Notes under the pieces: model-generated
What the model was told of the DNA's origin: nothing
Database searches by the model: none
The model's input: only the letters and a program-made list of their open reading frames with translations
Assembly (NCBI GenBank): GCA_003612515.1
Contig: RAZB01000006.1
Coordinates: 1-64,000 of the forward strand
Direction of reading: 5' to 3'
DNA: 64,000 nt
Source of the DNA: a bacterium D16-34
Lineage (GTDB): Bacteria > Actinomycetota > Coriobacteriia > Coriobacteriales > Eggerthellaceae
Translations under genes and position numbers: made by a program
Part shown: positions 10,448 to 19,322 of the stretch, piece after piece
Position numbering within the stretch: position 1 is the stretch's first letter
Layout of the letters: each line of letters opens with the position of its first letter

Positions 10448-10478
10448 TGGCCTCCGGATTCGGAGGCCATTGGTTTTT
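10448..10478 (+). terminator. Rho-independent terminator of the NrfA-like gene
   Basis: A 9-bp perfect stem (TGGCCTCCG, GATT loop, CGGAGGCCA) is followed by TTGGTTTTT, 37 bp after the stop codon. Confidence 0.9.
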
Positions 10479-10480
10479 CA

Positions 10481-10556
10481 CGGTCGGGCTTGCCGCCCAC
10501 GACCTGGCCTGCCGTCTGCGGTCGGGCTTGCCGCCCGCGACCTGGCTTGCTGCCCG
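10481..10556. repeat. Two 38-bp GC-rich direct repeats
   Basis: CGGTCGGGCTTGCCGCCC starts at 10481 and again at 10519, with the following 20 bp also matching with a few changes. It directly follows the terminator and precedes a tripartite repeat element. No gene is seen in 10412-10800. Confidence 0.7.
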
Positions 10557-10581
10557 CAACCAAACCCGAGTCGTAATTTCG

Positions 10582-10713
10582 AAGTTTTGGCTGGAAAATG
10601 CCTCTTGTCGGGGAAATCAGCCTGATTTGGGGGCCGAAAACACCGACGAGGGCACTTTTTAAACCAAATTGCCGTCAGATTCCCCGACGAGGGCACTTTT
10701 CCTGCCAAAACTT
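10582..10713 (-). repeat. Tripartite palindromic repeat element, copy A
   Basis: 132 bp. It reads as one forward module (AAGTTTTGGCTGGAAAATG...GTCGGGG) followed by two inverted modules (CCGACGAGGGCACTTTTT and CCCCGACGAGGGCACTTTT..GCCAAAACTT). This F-R-R order is the reverse complement of copies B, C and D, hence minus orientation. It abuts the truncated 5' end of a LuxR gene. Confidence 0.8.
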
Positions 10714-10800
10714 GCAAAAACTCTAAAAAGCGGAGAAGAAGGCGGAGGGGCGGCGGGGAGCGGACGGGGCGTCGCTCAACCGGGAAGCCCCACTAATACC

Positions 10801-11067
10801 GACAGCGAGCGTACCTCAGCCGTACAATTCTTGATCACCGAATACAGCCTGACCCCGCGAGAACGCGATATCTTCGCGCTGCTGGCCAATGGCAGAAACC
10901 GAAAATACGTTAGCGAAGAGCTCACTATCACCGAAGAAACCGTCAAAAGCCACATTTCCAATATTTATCGTAAACTAGGGGTTCACACGCAATAAGAACT
11001 CTTGGACAAGGTGAAGGCGCAAGCACTGTCTCATCGACAAGACTTAGAGGCGCTGCCGCTGTCCTGA
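10801..11067 (+). pseudogene. Truncated LuxR-type regulator remnant with internal stop
   Basis: Only the C-terminal LuxR helix-turn-helix remains: LTPRERDIFALLANGR, then ITEETVKSHISNIYRKLG and VHTQ. The N-terminal membrane domain seen in the three intact LuxR proteins of this window is missing, replaced by repeat element A and GC-rich repeats. After HTQ a TAA (10993-10995) interrupts, but the same frame continues as ELLDKVKAQA to TGA at 11065. The paralogue at 19792 reads HTQQELLSLLEE here, so the TAA probably arose from CAA (Gln). It is probably the former partner regulator of the upstream cytochrome gene. Not expected to be functional. Confidence 0.8.
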
Positions 11068-11084
11068 AAGGAAGCGTTACGAAT

Positions 11085-11723
11085 ATGCCCATTACAACTG
11101 CCAAACAGAACACGCCCACCCCTCGCCTGGTTGACATTGAACTTATCGCTGATGGCTGGATCAAAAAATACGTGCTCACCTACGAACTGCCTGATGGCAC
11201 GCTCTACAATTACGATTGCGCCTCCCGCAAGTCTCCAGAGGCATTTCGCGCAGGACTTCAAGCCAATGCCACCTGTACAGCTACAACCGCTGATGCGGTT
11301 TGCATTGTTGGCCTGACCGAAAACGATGAGCTGCTGATGATTCGCGAATTTCGCTATCCCCTCAACAGCTGGTGCATCGCTTTTCCGGCTGGGCTTATTG
11401 AACCGGGTGAAGACCTCGCCAGCTGTGTCGACAGAGAGCTTCGCGAAGAAACCGGCTACGCGTTGCGCGTGTCAGATGGCGAAAGCCTCGCAAGCGCTAT
11501 AACCCCACTCCCCCAAGCAGGCTTTTCTTCTACCGGGCTCACTGACGAAACCGTGCAAATTGTCTATGCGCACGTCACCCGCGTTGCAGATGCTACACCT
11601 GAACATGGCGAACTGATCGAGCAGTTTTTGCTCCCGCGCTCAGAAGTAGCGCACTTTATTGATCAAAACACAACGCCTATTGGAACGCGTGCGCAATTGG
11701 TACTCGAAGCTTTTCGCGCGTAA
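11085..11723 (+). CDS. NUDIX hydrolase, ADP-ribose pyrophosphatase-like
   Basis: 212 aa. Hydrolyses nucleoside diphosphate derivatives; the arrangement resembles NudF/ADP-ribose pyrophosphatases. The NUDIX box is complete (GLIEPGE, seven residues, then RELREETGY) at about residues 103-125. Before it, LMIREFRYPLNSWCIAFPAG matches the substrate-site strand of this subgroup. ATG 11085 follows AAAGGAAG. The gene stands between the LuxR remnant and the convergent LuxR gene at 11744, with only 20 bp to that gene's stop. The substrate cannot be fixed from sequence. Confidence 0.88.
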   Translation: MPITTAKQNTPTPRLVDIELIADGWIKKYVLTYELPDGTLYNYDCASRKSPEAFRAGLQANATCTATTADAVCIVGLTENDELLMIREFRYPLNSWCIAFPAGLIEPGEDLASCVDRELREETGYALRVSDGESLASAITPLPQAGFSSTGLTDETVQIVYAHVTRVADATPEHGELIEQFLLPRSEVAHFIDQNTTPIGTRAQLVLEAFRA

Positions 11724-11743
11724 GCCCTTTGCGGGCAGCGCAC

Positions 11744-13231
11744 CTAATCAACCGACACGCTGTGCTCGCTCTCTTCGACGAGCAACAGCAGTTCAGCTTG
11801 CGAATGCACGCCAAGCTTTGCATACAGATTGCGCATGTGCGTTTTGACCGTCGACTGGCTCACAACGAGACGCTCAGCAATATAGGGCGCGCGATAGTTC
11901 TGCGTCAACAACAGCAAGATTTCCTGTTCACGTGGCGTAAGATCGAACTGAGCAGACAGCTGCTCGCATTGCTTTTCAAGTTGCTTTCGCGCAGCTTGCG
12001 CTGACGCTTGCTTGCTCTTTTCTGTGCCAACCAACTGTTTTTGGAGCACCTGAAATGCAAGCCAACAAGCAGCACCAAAACTAACCAAAACCACAACCGC
12101 TTCTATGCCGGCGCTAATTGCCGGGTCGAACGCGTCTTTGATAAGGAAAAACAGCGCGCGTGTTGCAATCATGAACGAAAAAGCGGCAAAGATGGGCACC
12201 CCAGCATTTTCGCCACGCGCAGCCCCCGGAAACAGAAAAGCGGTCATCGCGATATAAAACAGCATTACCTTATAGGTGGAATCCACGATAAGCATGTGCA
12301 GCACCCACAGATCATCGGGGCGCTGACCGGTGTACAAAAAGATAAACGATGCCGGAATCACAAACAGATCAAATACCAAAATGAAGCTCTGGTTCCAAGC
12401 GTGCTTGACGACGAAACATATAATGACGCCACCCAACAAAATGCCCAAACCTATAGTTGCTTGAATGAGCGAGATCATTACGCCATTTTGCTGCAACGCA
12501 ATCCAAGAACTCTGTGAAACAGCCATCGCACCTCTGCACAAAAGCGGCAAAAACACCAAGCCAACCGCCATTATCCAGGTCTTTTTTGTTCCGCATGAAA
12601 AGCGTGGAAGCGGTTTTTCTAGCAGAGCAATAGTTTTGCTGTCTTGACTGGATGCACCCTCTTCAACAGATGCGACCCCCGCCTCAACAATGTGCGGCTT
12701 ATACAAAATGAAGCAAACACCGCTTATAAAAGGAAGCGTCATCAATACCAGCTGAGAGACATTCAGCGAAACGAGCGCCAAAAGAGCAGTTATCACGCCT
12801 GAAAGCATACAGGCACACGCAAACGTCCACGCAGCAGGGCGCGATCCCAAGCAGATGAGTCGCTCCGCCCACAGACACACCAAAAGCCCCGAGCTTGTTC
12901 GATATATCGCTCGAACGACAAAAGCCAACGAGGCGTCTGAGAAGTTCGCCAGCAAAACAGCAAGCGTAGAGGCAACGACCAGCACTGACAACACAATACG
13001 TATCGCCGTCGAATCGCTTAACCGCCGTGTAGGCATATATAAATACACCAGCGCAATGAGCGCCAACACGCACGCCTCAACGATATAGGGACCCGGCGCA
13101 AACGTCTCTAAACTCACTATATGAACTGCTGGCATTCGCTGTATTTCTAAGACCATAAGCGCACTTGCCAAACCCATTATGGCAGCGAAAACATGTGGTG
13201 TTTGACGAAAGTACGCTGTAAAAAAACGCAT
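11744..13231 (-). CDS. LuxR-family regulator with multi-pass membrane sensor domain (1)
   Basis: 495 aa. Residues 1 to about 400 form roughly 12 hydrophobic segments (transporter-like but no clear transport motif). The C terminus is a LuxR helix-turn-helix: LTPREQEILLLLTQNYR, then VSQSTVKTHMRNLYAKLG. This architecture is common in Coriobacteriia and often sits next to a reductase gene; it probably senses a compound at the membrane and activates the neighbour. ATG 13231 has AAAGGAGGGAT upstream. It is divergent from the Tat flavoprotein at 13364, its likely target. The ligand is unknown. Confidence 0.88.
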   Translation of the reverse strand: MRFFTAYFRQTPHVFAAIMGLASALMVLEIQRMPAVHIVSLETFAPGPYIVEACVLALIALVYLYMPTRRLSDSTAIRIVLSVLVVASTLAVLLANFSDASLAFVVRAIYRTSSGLLVCLWAERLICLGSRPAAWTFACACMLSGVITALLALVSLNVSQLVLMTLPFISGVCFILYKPHIVEAGVASVEEGASSQDSKTIALLEKPLPRFSCGTKKTWIMAVGLVFLPLLCRGAMAVSQSSWIALQQNGVMISLIQATIGLGILLGGVIICFVVKHAWNQSFILVFDLFVIPASFIFLYTGQRPDDLWVLHMLIVDSTYKVMLFYIAMTAFLFPGAARGENAGVPIFAAFSFMIATRALFFLIKDAFDPAISAGIEAVVVLVSFGAACWLAFQVLQKQLVGTEKSKQASAQAARKQLEKQCEQLSAQFDLTPREQEILLLLTQNYRAPYIAERLVVSQSTVKTHMRNLYAKLGVHSQAELLLLVEESEHSVSVD

Positions 13232-13363
13232 GCACTATCCCTCCTTTCACTATTTAATCAGAAAAACAGGACGATGTCAGAGGAGGTAGAGCATTTCATA
13301 CCGTTTGTAGTAGGAATAATTTTTGGTTGGTTGATAGCCTTGCAAGTGTTTCGGAGGAGAAGC

Positions 13364-15097
13364 ATGTCTTATTCGAAACATACACGACCTAAAAGGAAAG
13401 GAGAGGGAGTCGTGGAACTGAATCGTCGAGATTTCTTAAAAGGTGCATTAACCGTAGGTGCACTGAGCGCAGGAGCTGGCCTTGTAGGCTGCTCAGCCCC
13501 GGAAGCAAAAGAGGGAACCGAAGTTGCTCAAACCGGATCAACCGTATATCCGGCCGGCTTGCAGGAGAGCGACTTTGCAGAGTCTCCGGTAGAAATTGAG
13601 CCCATTACCGAATTCAGCGATGAGAAGACCTACGACGTTGTTGTCGTTGGCGCTGGTACCGGCGGTGTGCCAGCAGCTCTGTCAGCTTTGGAGGAAGGCG
13701 CAACTGTCGCCGTCCTGCAAAAGGAGTCTAAGCCTATCTCTCAAGGTGGCACGTGCTCAGGCGTTTTGCTTGACGAAAGTGACGAGCAAGGTGTCATGAA
13801 TTACATCCAAGGCTTCATGGAGGATTGTGGCTGGCGCGCCGATCGCAAGCTTGCTGAAACCTATGCTCGCTATTCTGGCGAGGCTATTCGCTGGACGCAG
13901 GTTCGCACTGCAGAAGCAGGTTTTCCGCCCTACACCGTTCGTCCAACTGCAGTCGCAGAATATGAGGACGGCTCAAAATGTTCTCGTCGCAGCATCGTGT
14001 TTGGACCGAAGCCCTATAACAACGGCACCATGATTGAGCACTTGGCTGACTTCGCCGCAGAAAAAGGTGTCGAATTCTTCTATTCAACTCCTGGTGTGCA
14101 GCTTGTCACCGACGACTCTGGCGCAGTAACTGGCGTTATCGGCAAGAGCGGTAACGACTACATCAAGTTCAACGCCACCAAAGGCGTCATCCTCTCAACT
14201 GGCGACTATCAAAACAACCAAAGCCTCGTTGAGCGCTACTGCCCCGACGTTAAAGAGTTCGACCGCAAGCAGGTCAACAAAACGGGCGACGGCATCTTGA
14301 TGTCCATGGCTATTGGCGCAGGCTTTGTGCCGGTTGGTCACTCGCACATGCTGCACGACTTCGACTCTGGTCCTATGTTTGGCGAACCGTTCATGACCGT
14401 TAACGAAAACGGCGAGCGCTTCATGAACGAGGACTGCATCTTCGAAGAGATCAACTGTGTACTTCGCAATCAGCCCAAGCCCGGCTGGTATTCACAGATC
14501 TTCGATGACAACTACGTTGAGCAGGTTGAAGGCTGGGGCGGCAAGCCGACCGACAAGGAAAAGATCCAGGTTTACATGCCTGACGTAGAGATGGATCGTT
14601 CGGCCGAGAGTGGCGCTAATGTTATCGAGGGTCTCATTGACACGTATTGCTGCGACACCCTTGATGAGTTGGCTGGAAAGCTTGGCATCCCGGCTGACGC
14701 TCTCAAGAAGTCGGTTGAGCGTTACAACGAAATGTGCGACGCCGGCTTTGACTCGGACTTCGGTAAAGCTGCCAAGTATCTGCAGAAGATCGAGCAGCCG
14801 CCGTTCTGGGGCATCCACAAGCATGTTCGCGTATCGGCTCTGTGCGCAGGCGTTACCGTTAATGAGAATTATCAGGCAACCACCGCAGAGGGCGAAGTTA
14901 TCCCGAACTTGTGGGTAACCGGCTTCTCAGCAGGTCAGCTCTGCGGCGCTCCTGACTGGTCAATGTATCAGGGTGGCATGTCTGCCGGTCACTGCATCAT
15001 GACTGGACGTATCTGTGGCATCCAGGCTGCGACTGGCGGCAAGCTGGAAGCTTCAACTCCTATCACCGAGGCTGACGTTGTAGCTATTTCTGCTTAA
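13364..15097 (+). CDS. Tat-exported FAD-dependent reductase, fumarate reductase-like (1)
   Basis: 577 aa. FAD_binding_2 family flavoprotein that probably reduces an organic acceptor outside the membrane. A Tat signal with lipobox is visible: NRRDFLKGA, then AGLVGC. The FAD-binding motif is VVVVGAGTGGVPAA near residue 85. C-terminal WVTGFSAGQLCG and GGMSAGHCI are the usual closing FAD contacts. Three in-frame starts exist: ATG 13274 (weak site), ATG 13364 (GGAGGAGA) and GTG 13412 (AAGGAGAGGG). I chose 13364 because the paralogue at 21563 has the same 20-22-residue basic lead before RR. No heme domain or cytochrome partner is adjacent. The substrate is unknown. Paired with the divergent LuxR gene. 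Confidence 0.85.
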   Translation: MSYSKHTRPKRKGEGVVELNRRDFLKGALTVGALSAGAGLVGCSAPEAKEGTEVAQTGSTVYPAGLQESDFAESPVEIEPITEFSDEKTYDVVVVGAGTGGVPAALSALEEGATVAVLQKESKPISQGGTCSGVLLDESDEQGVMNYIQGFMEDCGWRADRKLAETYARYSGEAIRWTQVRTAEAGFPPYTVRPTAVAEYEDGSKCSRRSIVFGPKPYNNGTMIEHLADFAAEKGVEFFYSTPGVQLVTDDSGAVTGVIGKSGNDYIKFNATKGVILSTGDYQNNQSLVERYCPDVKEFDRKQVNKTGDGILMSMAIGAGFVPVGHSHMLHDFDSGPMFGEPFMTVNENGERFMNEDCIFEEINCVLRNQPKPGWYSQIFDDNYVEQVEGWGGKPTDKEKIQVYMPDVEMDRSAESGANVIEGLIDTYCCDTLDELAGKLGIPADALKKSVERYNEMCDAGFDSDFGKAAKYLQKIEQPPFWGIHKHVRVSALCAGVTVNENYQATTAEGEVIPNLWVTGFSAGQLCGAPDWSMYQGGMSAGHCIMTGRICGIQAATGGKLEASTPITEADVVAISA

Positions 15098-15609
15098 CGT
15101 TTTGCTTCCCTCCCCAATCGCCCCGCTACACGCGGGGCGATTGCGTATATAAGGGCAGCACCAACGGAGCCGCCCAACAAATCAAACACGCAATCCATAG
15201 GATCGCTTGAGCGCGTCGGCACAAATAACTGATGGATCTCATCAGTTATGCCATATGTAAGCGCCAAACAAATCGCAAACAAAGCAGCGCGCTTAAGCGA
15301 CATATGACACGACAGCGCATTGGTCAAAAGCGCTCCAAGCACACAATATTCCATAAAATGTGCGGCGTTATAAATGAATTGCGCGCCTTCGCCAAATACA
15401 GCGAGCTGCCAGGCCTTGAGCGCCTCATAAATACGAGACACCAGTCCCATCTCTCCACTAAACTGACCTGAGGTATGCGCAGACATATAAAAGATAAACG
15501 CCGCCCAAAAAGCCACGAAAACCCAGCTTATCACCGTATAGATTTTGGACCTGCGCTGCTTGGCAGGTAGCTTTGAAGCTGTTTTGTCATCGTCCCGTGT
15601 TTGCTTCAT
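15094..15609 (-). CDS. VanZ-like membrane protein
   Basis: 171 aa with about four to five membrane segments. It has the VanZ-family signature ALTYGITDEIHQLFVPTRSSD and a following FDLLGGSVGAAL. Family members include the teicoplanin-resistance protein VanZ, but most are uncharacterised, so no antibiotic role is claimed. The stop codon overlaps that of the convergent flavoprotein by 2 nt. An inverted repeat (ATCGCCCCGC, 5-nt loop) lies inside its last codons. No clear Shine-Dalgarno is seen before ATG 15609. Confidence 0.8.
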   Translation of the reverse strand: MKQTRDDDKTASKLPAKQRRSKIYTVISWVFVAFWAAFIFYMSAHTSGQFSGEMGLVSRIYEALKAWQLAVFGEGAQFIYNAAHFMEYCVLGALLTNALSCHMSLKRAALFAICLALTYGITDEIHQLFVPTRSSDPMDCVFDLLGGSVGAALIYAIAPRVAGRLGREAKR

Positions 15610-15773
15610 CTCACTCGCTCGCTTATTTTGGCTCTATCCAAGCGAAGCGGCCGCCCTTAAGGACAGCCGCCTCTATAACACTTAGCAGACCGGACGTACT
15701 TCGGTCGCATTATTTTGTCGCGCAAGAGTTTCCCCCTCTCATGCGTGACAAAAAGGAGTAGGCATTTGAAAAA

Positions 15774-16955
15774 CTACGCTTCGTCAGCTTGCGCTTCAGC
15801 TGCTGCCGCCTCTAAGTCTTCGATATCGATATCCTCAGCGCCTTTAAAACGCAAGCAGTGCGTAAAGCCTGCCCAAGACAGATCATCAGTATCGCGAACA
15901 AATGCTCCGAACGTAGGTGCATGAACATATTTCGTTCCGCCCTCATTAAGCGCAATGCCGACGTGCCCGTTGTAGCCATCACCATAGCCAACCCACAAAA
16001 CGTCTCCGGGTTGTGCCTCTGAAACAGGCAGCCGCGCATCCGCTGCGTGATAAAGCGCTTCTGTCTGATGTGGAAGCGACATACCAATTTGCAAATACGC
16101 CCAACGAACCAAACCAGAGCAGTCAAACGCATCTGGTCCTTCTGCACCCCATACATACGGGCAACCAATTCGCGATAGTGCATAATCAACAACGGAACCG
16201 TGCGATGGAATTGCGCGCGTTGCCGTAGATGAATATGCATACAGCTCACGCGAACGTTGTGCATATTCAGCCGCACGCTCCACCTGCTCCTTTTCAAGCA
16301 GCTCGAGCGCTTCGGCATCTAACTGTGCACGCAGCTCTTCGAGTTGCTGAATGCTTTCTTCGGTATCAGATTTAATGCGTTCGGCTTCTTCGATCTTGTC
16401 AGCTGCGATCTGCTCTTCCTCTTCAAGGGTAACCTTAAGATCTTCAACCTCAGTGCGTAGATCTTTGGTTTCGGCGATCATCTTGGAGTCTTCTTCGTTA
16501 AGAATTGACAACAAGCTCCAATTAACAGCGAATTCCTCAAACGACGTTGCACCTAAAAGCAGATCAAACGTTGAAGTTTGACCCTCGCGATACATGGCGC
16601 GCGCGCGCTTCGCGAGAGTATCTTGCAGCTCATCAATTTGGGTGTTTGCTGCATCAATTTGCGCCTGCGCGTCGTCAACAGCTTGTACTGCTGCGTCGTG
16701 CTCGTCAAGCGCCTTGTAGTATTCCTCAACCGCAATGGATAATTCATCTTGCAGTGCTAAAATGCGCTGATGCACAGCATCCGCCTCAGCAAACTTTTCT
16801 TCTGAGGTGGGACCTGTAGGTTCGGTTTCTTCGGTCTTGTCAGCGGTGTCATCATCAGCCCATGCGAGGCTTGGGTGCAACAGAAGCGTTGCACCCATTG
16901 CGGTGGCACCCACAAGAAACGTGCGGCGATTAAGGGTAGTTTGTATTTGTGGCAT
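15774..16955 (-). CDS. Secreted NlpC/P60 peptidoglycan hydrolase with coiled coil
   Basis: 393 aa. Cell-wall endopeptidase of the NlpC/P60 class (Cys-His-His). A signal peptide with a twin-arginine motif (NRRTFLVGA ... LAWA) is at residues 1-33. A long coiled coil follows (about 50-245; PcsB/CwlO-like arrangement), then the catalytic domain: FDCSGLVRWAY with the Cys, GHVGIAL with the His, and VHAPT with the third polar residue. ATG 16955 follows GAGGAGGGGAC; an upstream in-frame start would add 15 residues before the signal and is less likely. It probably acts in daughter-cell separation or growth, by family analogy. Confidence 0.9.
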   Translation of the reverse strand: MPQIQTTLNRRTFLVGATAMGATLLLHPSLAWADDDTADKTEETEPTGPTSEEKFAEADAVHQRILALQDELSIAVEEYYKALDEHDAAVQAVDDAQAQIDAANTQIDELQDTLAKRARAMYREGQTSTFDLLLGATSFEEFAVNWSLLSILNEEDSKMIAETKDLRTEVEDLKVTLEEEEQIAADKIEEAERIKSDTEESIQQLEELRAQLDAEALELLEKEQVERAAEYAQRSRELYAYSSTATRAIPSHGSVVDYALSRIGCPYVWGAEGPDAFDCSGLVRWAYLQIGMSLPHQTEALYHAADARLPVSEAQPGDVLWVGYGDGYNGHVGIALNEGGTKYVHAPTFGAFVRDTDDLSWAGFTHCLRFKGAEDIDIEDLEAAAAEAQADEA

Positions 16956-17096
16956 GTCCCCTCCTCGCTCTTGCTTACTAACAGAATAATACTTGAGCAA
17001 TTTACTTATTGATCAGGTGGTACAACCGTACGCAGCCCTAAATCAACAAGTAGGTAACAGACTATATCACGATTAATAATAAAGTACGACCCTTTG

Positions 17097-17123
17097 TTAT
17101 GAAGAGCTTCGGCTCCTTCATAA
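17097..17123. other. Stable hairpin with TTCG loop in a gene-free gap
   Basis: TTATGAAG-AGC-TTCG-GCT-C-CTTCATAA forms an 11-bp stem with one bulge. No T-tract follows on either strand, so it is not a clear terminator. It is the main structure in the 16956-17337 gap, which otherwise holds AT-rich DNA and the tandem repeat at 17275. Confidence 0.45.
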
Positions 17124-17274
17124 AAATGTGACATCTTTTCTCTCATATTATTGCGGAGGTCATGGGTATTTCCGCACTTCAAAAGGCATTTGTCGCGACT
17201 TCGTTGCTCAGAGGTTGTACAAGAGGCATATTTGTAGTAAATAAGTCACTATATACACATTTTATTCATAATTC

Positions 17275-17344
17275 GCGCAAACTACTTAGCGCAGACCACT
17301 TCGCGCAGGCCACCTGGTGCAAACTACCCGGCGCAAACTACACC
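17275..17344. repeat. Five degenerate 14-bp tandem repeats at the 3' end of yerC
   Basis: Units GCGCAAACTACTTA, GCGCAGACCACTTC, GCGCAGGCCACCTG, GTGCAAACTACCCG and GCGCAAACTACACC run without gaps. The last unit overlaps the yerC stop codon. Confidence 0.8.
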
Positions 17345-17649
17345 GTCGGCGCGTCCTGTTCGCCCAATATTTCAAGTGCAACCTTATAGCCACCTGCACC
17401 ATAGCTTAAACACTTCGATACACGTGCAATCGTAGTGGCAGATGCCCCGGTTATCTCCTCTATGGCGCTGTAGGACTTACCCTCAGCGAGGTATTTTGCT
17501 ACCGACAAGCGCTGCGAAGTTTCTTTGATTTCGCGAATCGTGAACAAATCTTCCAACAGCGCAAAGATCTCGTCCTCATCATCAAGGGCGGACAACACAC
17601 GCAAAAGCGCGTCAACTTCAGGGGTGCGCAATTGTGCTGGCTGCGACAT
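17338..17649 (-). CDS. YerC/YecD family TrpR-related DNA-binding protein
   Basis: 103 aa, the family's normal length. The helix-turn-helix lies in LAEGKSYSAIEEITGASATTIARVSKCL (quoted in part: SYSAIEEITGASATTIARVS), very like TrpR-superfamily YerC. It presumably represses transcription, but targets are uncharacterised in this family. It starts directly after the cimA stop (TAAATG), so the two are translationally coupled. The link with branched-chain amino acid synthesis is contextual only. Confidence 0.88.
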   Translation of the reverse strand: MSQPAQLRTPEVDALLRVLSALDDEDEIFALLEDLFTIREIKETSQRLSVAKYLAEGKSYSAIEEITGASATTIARVSKCLSYGAGGYKVALEILGEQDAPTV

Positions 17650-19230
17650 TTACCCCTCCGCTCTCATCAGGCCATACTCGATCGAATCAACAAGCGCGTT
17701 CCAGGATGCTTCGATAATATTTTCTGAGACACCAACCGTGCCCCAACTACCGCACGAATCGCGCGTTGTAATCATAACGCGCGTGATGGCATCGGTGCCA
17801 ACATTTTCATCCAAAATGCGCACCTTAAAGTCTACAAGCTCCATCCCCATAACCGCAGGATACGAGGGTGCAATAGCCATGCGAAGCGCGTTATCCAACG
17901 CACCAACTGGGCCAACTCCCTCACCGGTGGCAACTGAGCGCTTATCGCCCACATGCACCTTGATAGTAGCCTCGCTCATTGCATCTTTAGCAAGTGCTCC
18001 TGTGTCTTCGCGATCATCAACTATTACCCGAAAACTTTCCAAAGTAAAATGCGGCTCACCTTTGCCGAGGTGCCGCTCAATCAAAAGCGCAAGCGAGCCA
18101 TCGGCTGTCTCATAGGAATAACCTTGCGCTTCGCGGTGCTTAATTTCGTCAAGAATTGACTGTACCTGATCAGGGTCTTCGCCCAGATCAATGCCCAAAC
18201 TGCGCGCCTTCGCCAAAAGCGACGCCTTACCGGCAAGCTCGCTTACCAACATGCGTGTTGCGTTGCCCACCCGCTCAGGTGAAGTATGCTCATAGGCCTC
18301 AGGGAAACGCGCAATGGCGCTAGCGTGCAAGCCTCCCTTATGAGCGAAAGCTGACGCACCGGTATAGGGGTGATGCGGAGATACTGAAACGTTGCAGCAT
18401 TCAGCTACAAATTGCGAAACGCTTGTCAGCTCGCGCAGGTTTTCCGCGCCAACACACGCTGCGCCCATCTTGAGCTCCAGATCGGCAATCACGGTGAGCA
18501 AATCGGTATTTCCCACACGCTCCCCAATACCATTTACGGTGCCTTGCACCTGCGTTGCGCCTGCTCGCACGGCTGCTAAGGTATTTGCAACCGCGCACCC
18601 TGAGTCGTTGTGGCAATGGATGCCAAGCGCTTGTCCGGGAAGCGCTTGTACAACCGCTGCAACCGCCTGCTCAACCTCAAAGGGCAAAGCCCCACCGTTG
18701 GTCTCACACAAGTCCAACGAGTCTGCACCCGCCTCAGCAGCCGCTCGCAGGCATTCCAAGGCGTACTCAGGATTGGCCTTGTAACCATCGAAAAAGTGCT
18801 CCGCGTCAAAAACGACGCGGCGATTATGGCTTTTCAGATAGGCCACCGAATCTGAAATCATGCGCAAGTTTTCATCAAGGGTGGTACAGAGTGCACGTGT
18901 GACCTGCTCATCCCAGGTCTTTCCCACGATGGTTGTCACCGGAGCGCCGCAAGCAATCAAGTCAGCTAAGCCTTGATCTTTATCAGCAGCAACGCCTTTT
19001 TTGCACGTAGAACCGAATGCGGCAATCTGTGCATGCTTTAAAGGCATCGTTTTCACGCGTTCAAAAAACGCAATATCCTTTGGGTTTGAAGCAGGAAAAC
19101 CGCCTTCAATATAGTCAATGCCAAAAGCATCGAGACGCTCAACGATGCGCAGCTTATCCTCAAGCGACAACGTAATGCCTTCGCACTGTTCGCCGTCTCG
19201 CAATGTGCAATCATAGGTATAAACTCGCAT
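17650..19230 (-). CDS. cimA: (R)-citramalate synthase
   Basis: 526 aa, normal for CimA. It condenses pyruvate and acetyl-CoA to (R)-citramalate, starting the threonine-independent route to isoleucine. The N-terminal HMGL-like TIM barrel shows TLRDGEQ (metal Asp and catalytic Arg), YIEGGFPASNPKD, IHCHNDSG (metal His pair) and VNGIGERVGN. The C-terminal LeuA-type allosteric domain is present (about 390-526). The length and the YTYDCTLRDGEQCEG start match CimA rather than LeuA or NifV. SD GGGAAGG precedes ATG 19230. It leads the cimA-yerC pair and is preceded by a terminator-like hairpin. Confidence 0.92.
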   Translation of the reverse strand: MRVYTYDCTLRDGEQCEGITLSLEDKLRIVERLDAFGIDYIEGGFPASNPKDIAFFERVKTMPLKHAQIAAFGSTCKKGVAADKDQGLADLIACGAPVTTIVGKTWDEQVTRALCTTLDENLRMISDSVAYLKSHNRRVVFDAEHFFDGYKANPEYALECLRAAAEAGADSLDLCETNGGALPFEVEQAVAAVVQALPGQALGIHCHNDSGCAVANTLAAVRAGATQVQGTVNGIGERVGNTDLLTVIADLELKMGAACVGAENLRELTSVSQFVAECCNVSVSPHHPYTGASAFAHKGGLHASAIARFPEAYEHTSPERVGNATRMLVSELAGKASLLAKARSLGIDLGEDPDQVQSILDEIKHREAQGYSYETADGSLALLIERHLGKGEPHFTLESFRVIVDDREDTGALAKDAMSEATIKVHVGDKRSVATGEGVGPVGALDNALRMAIAPSYPAVMGMELVDFKVRILDENVGTDAITRVMITTRDSCGSWGTVGVSENIIEASWNALVDSIEYGLMRAEG

Positions 19231-19248
19231 GTTTTGCCTTCCCGACGC

Positions 19249-19293
19249 TTCTAATAAAACAAGCTCATATGCCCAACAAGGACATACGAGCCT
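19249..19293 (-). terminator. Terminator or leader hairpin upstream of cimA
   Basis: On the minus strand a 14-bp stem with three G-U pairs and a TTGT loop (19293-19261) is followed by TGTTTTATT. It lies 30 bp after the small membrane protein gene and 19 bp before the cimA SD region, so it could end the upstream transcript or attenuate cimA. I saw no T-box motif. Confidence 0.55.
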
Positions 19294-19322
19294 ATCATAC
19301 TCAATACCTATCGCTTGGATAC

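Noticed and set aside
15116-15140. GC-rich inverted repeat as terminator of flavoprotein 1
   Set aside because: The stem is good but no T-run follows on either strand, and it is inside the VanZ-like coding region.
17525-18115. 196-codon plus-strand frame opposite yerC/cimA
   Set aside because: Low-complexity Ser/Thr/Ala composition mirrors the cimA codons; no start signals or domain.
19231-19322. T-box or leucine/isoleucine attenuator leader before cimA
   Set aside because: The segment is short, with no T-box sequence or run of branched-chain codons; a plain terminator hairpin explains it.
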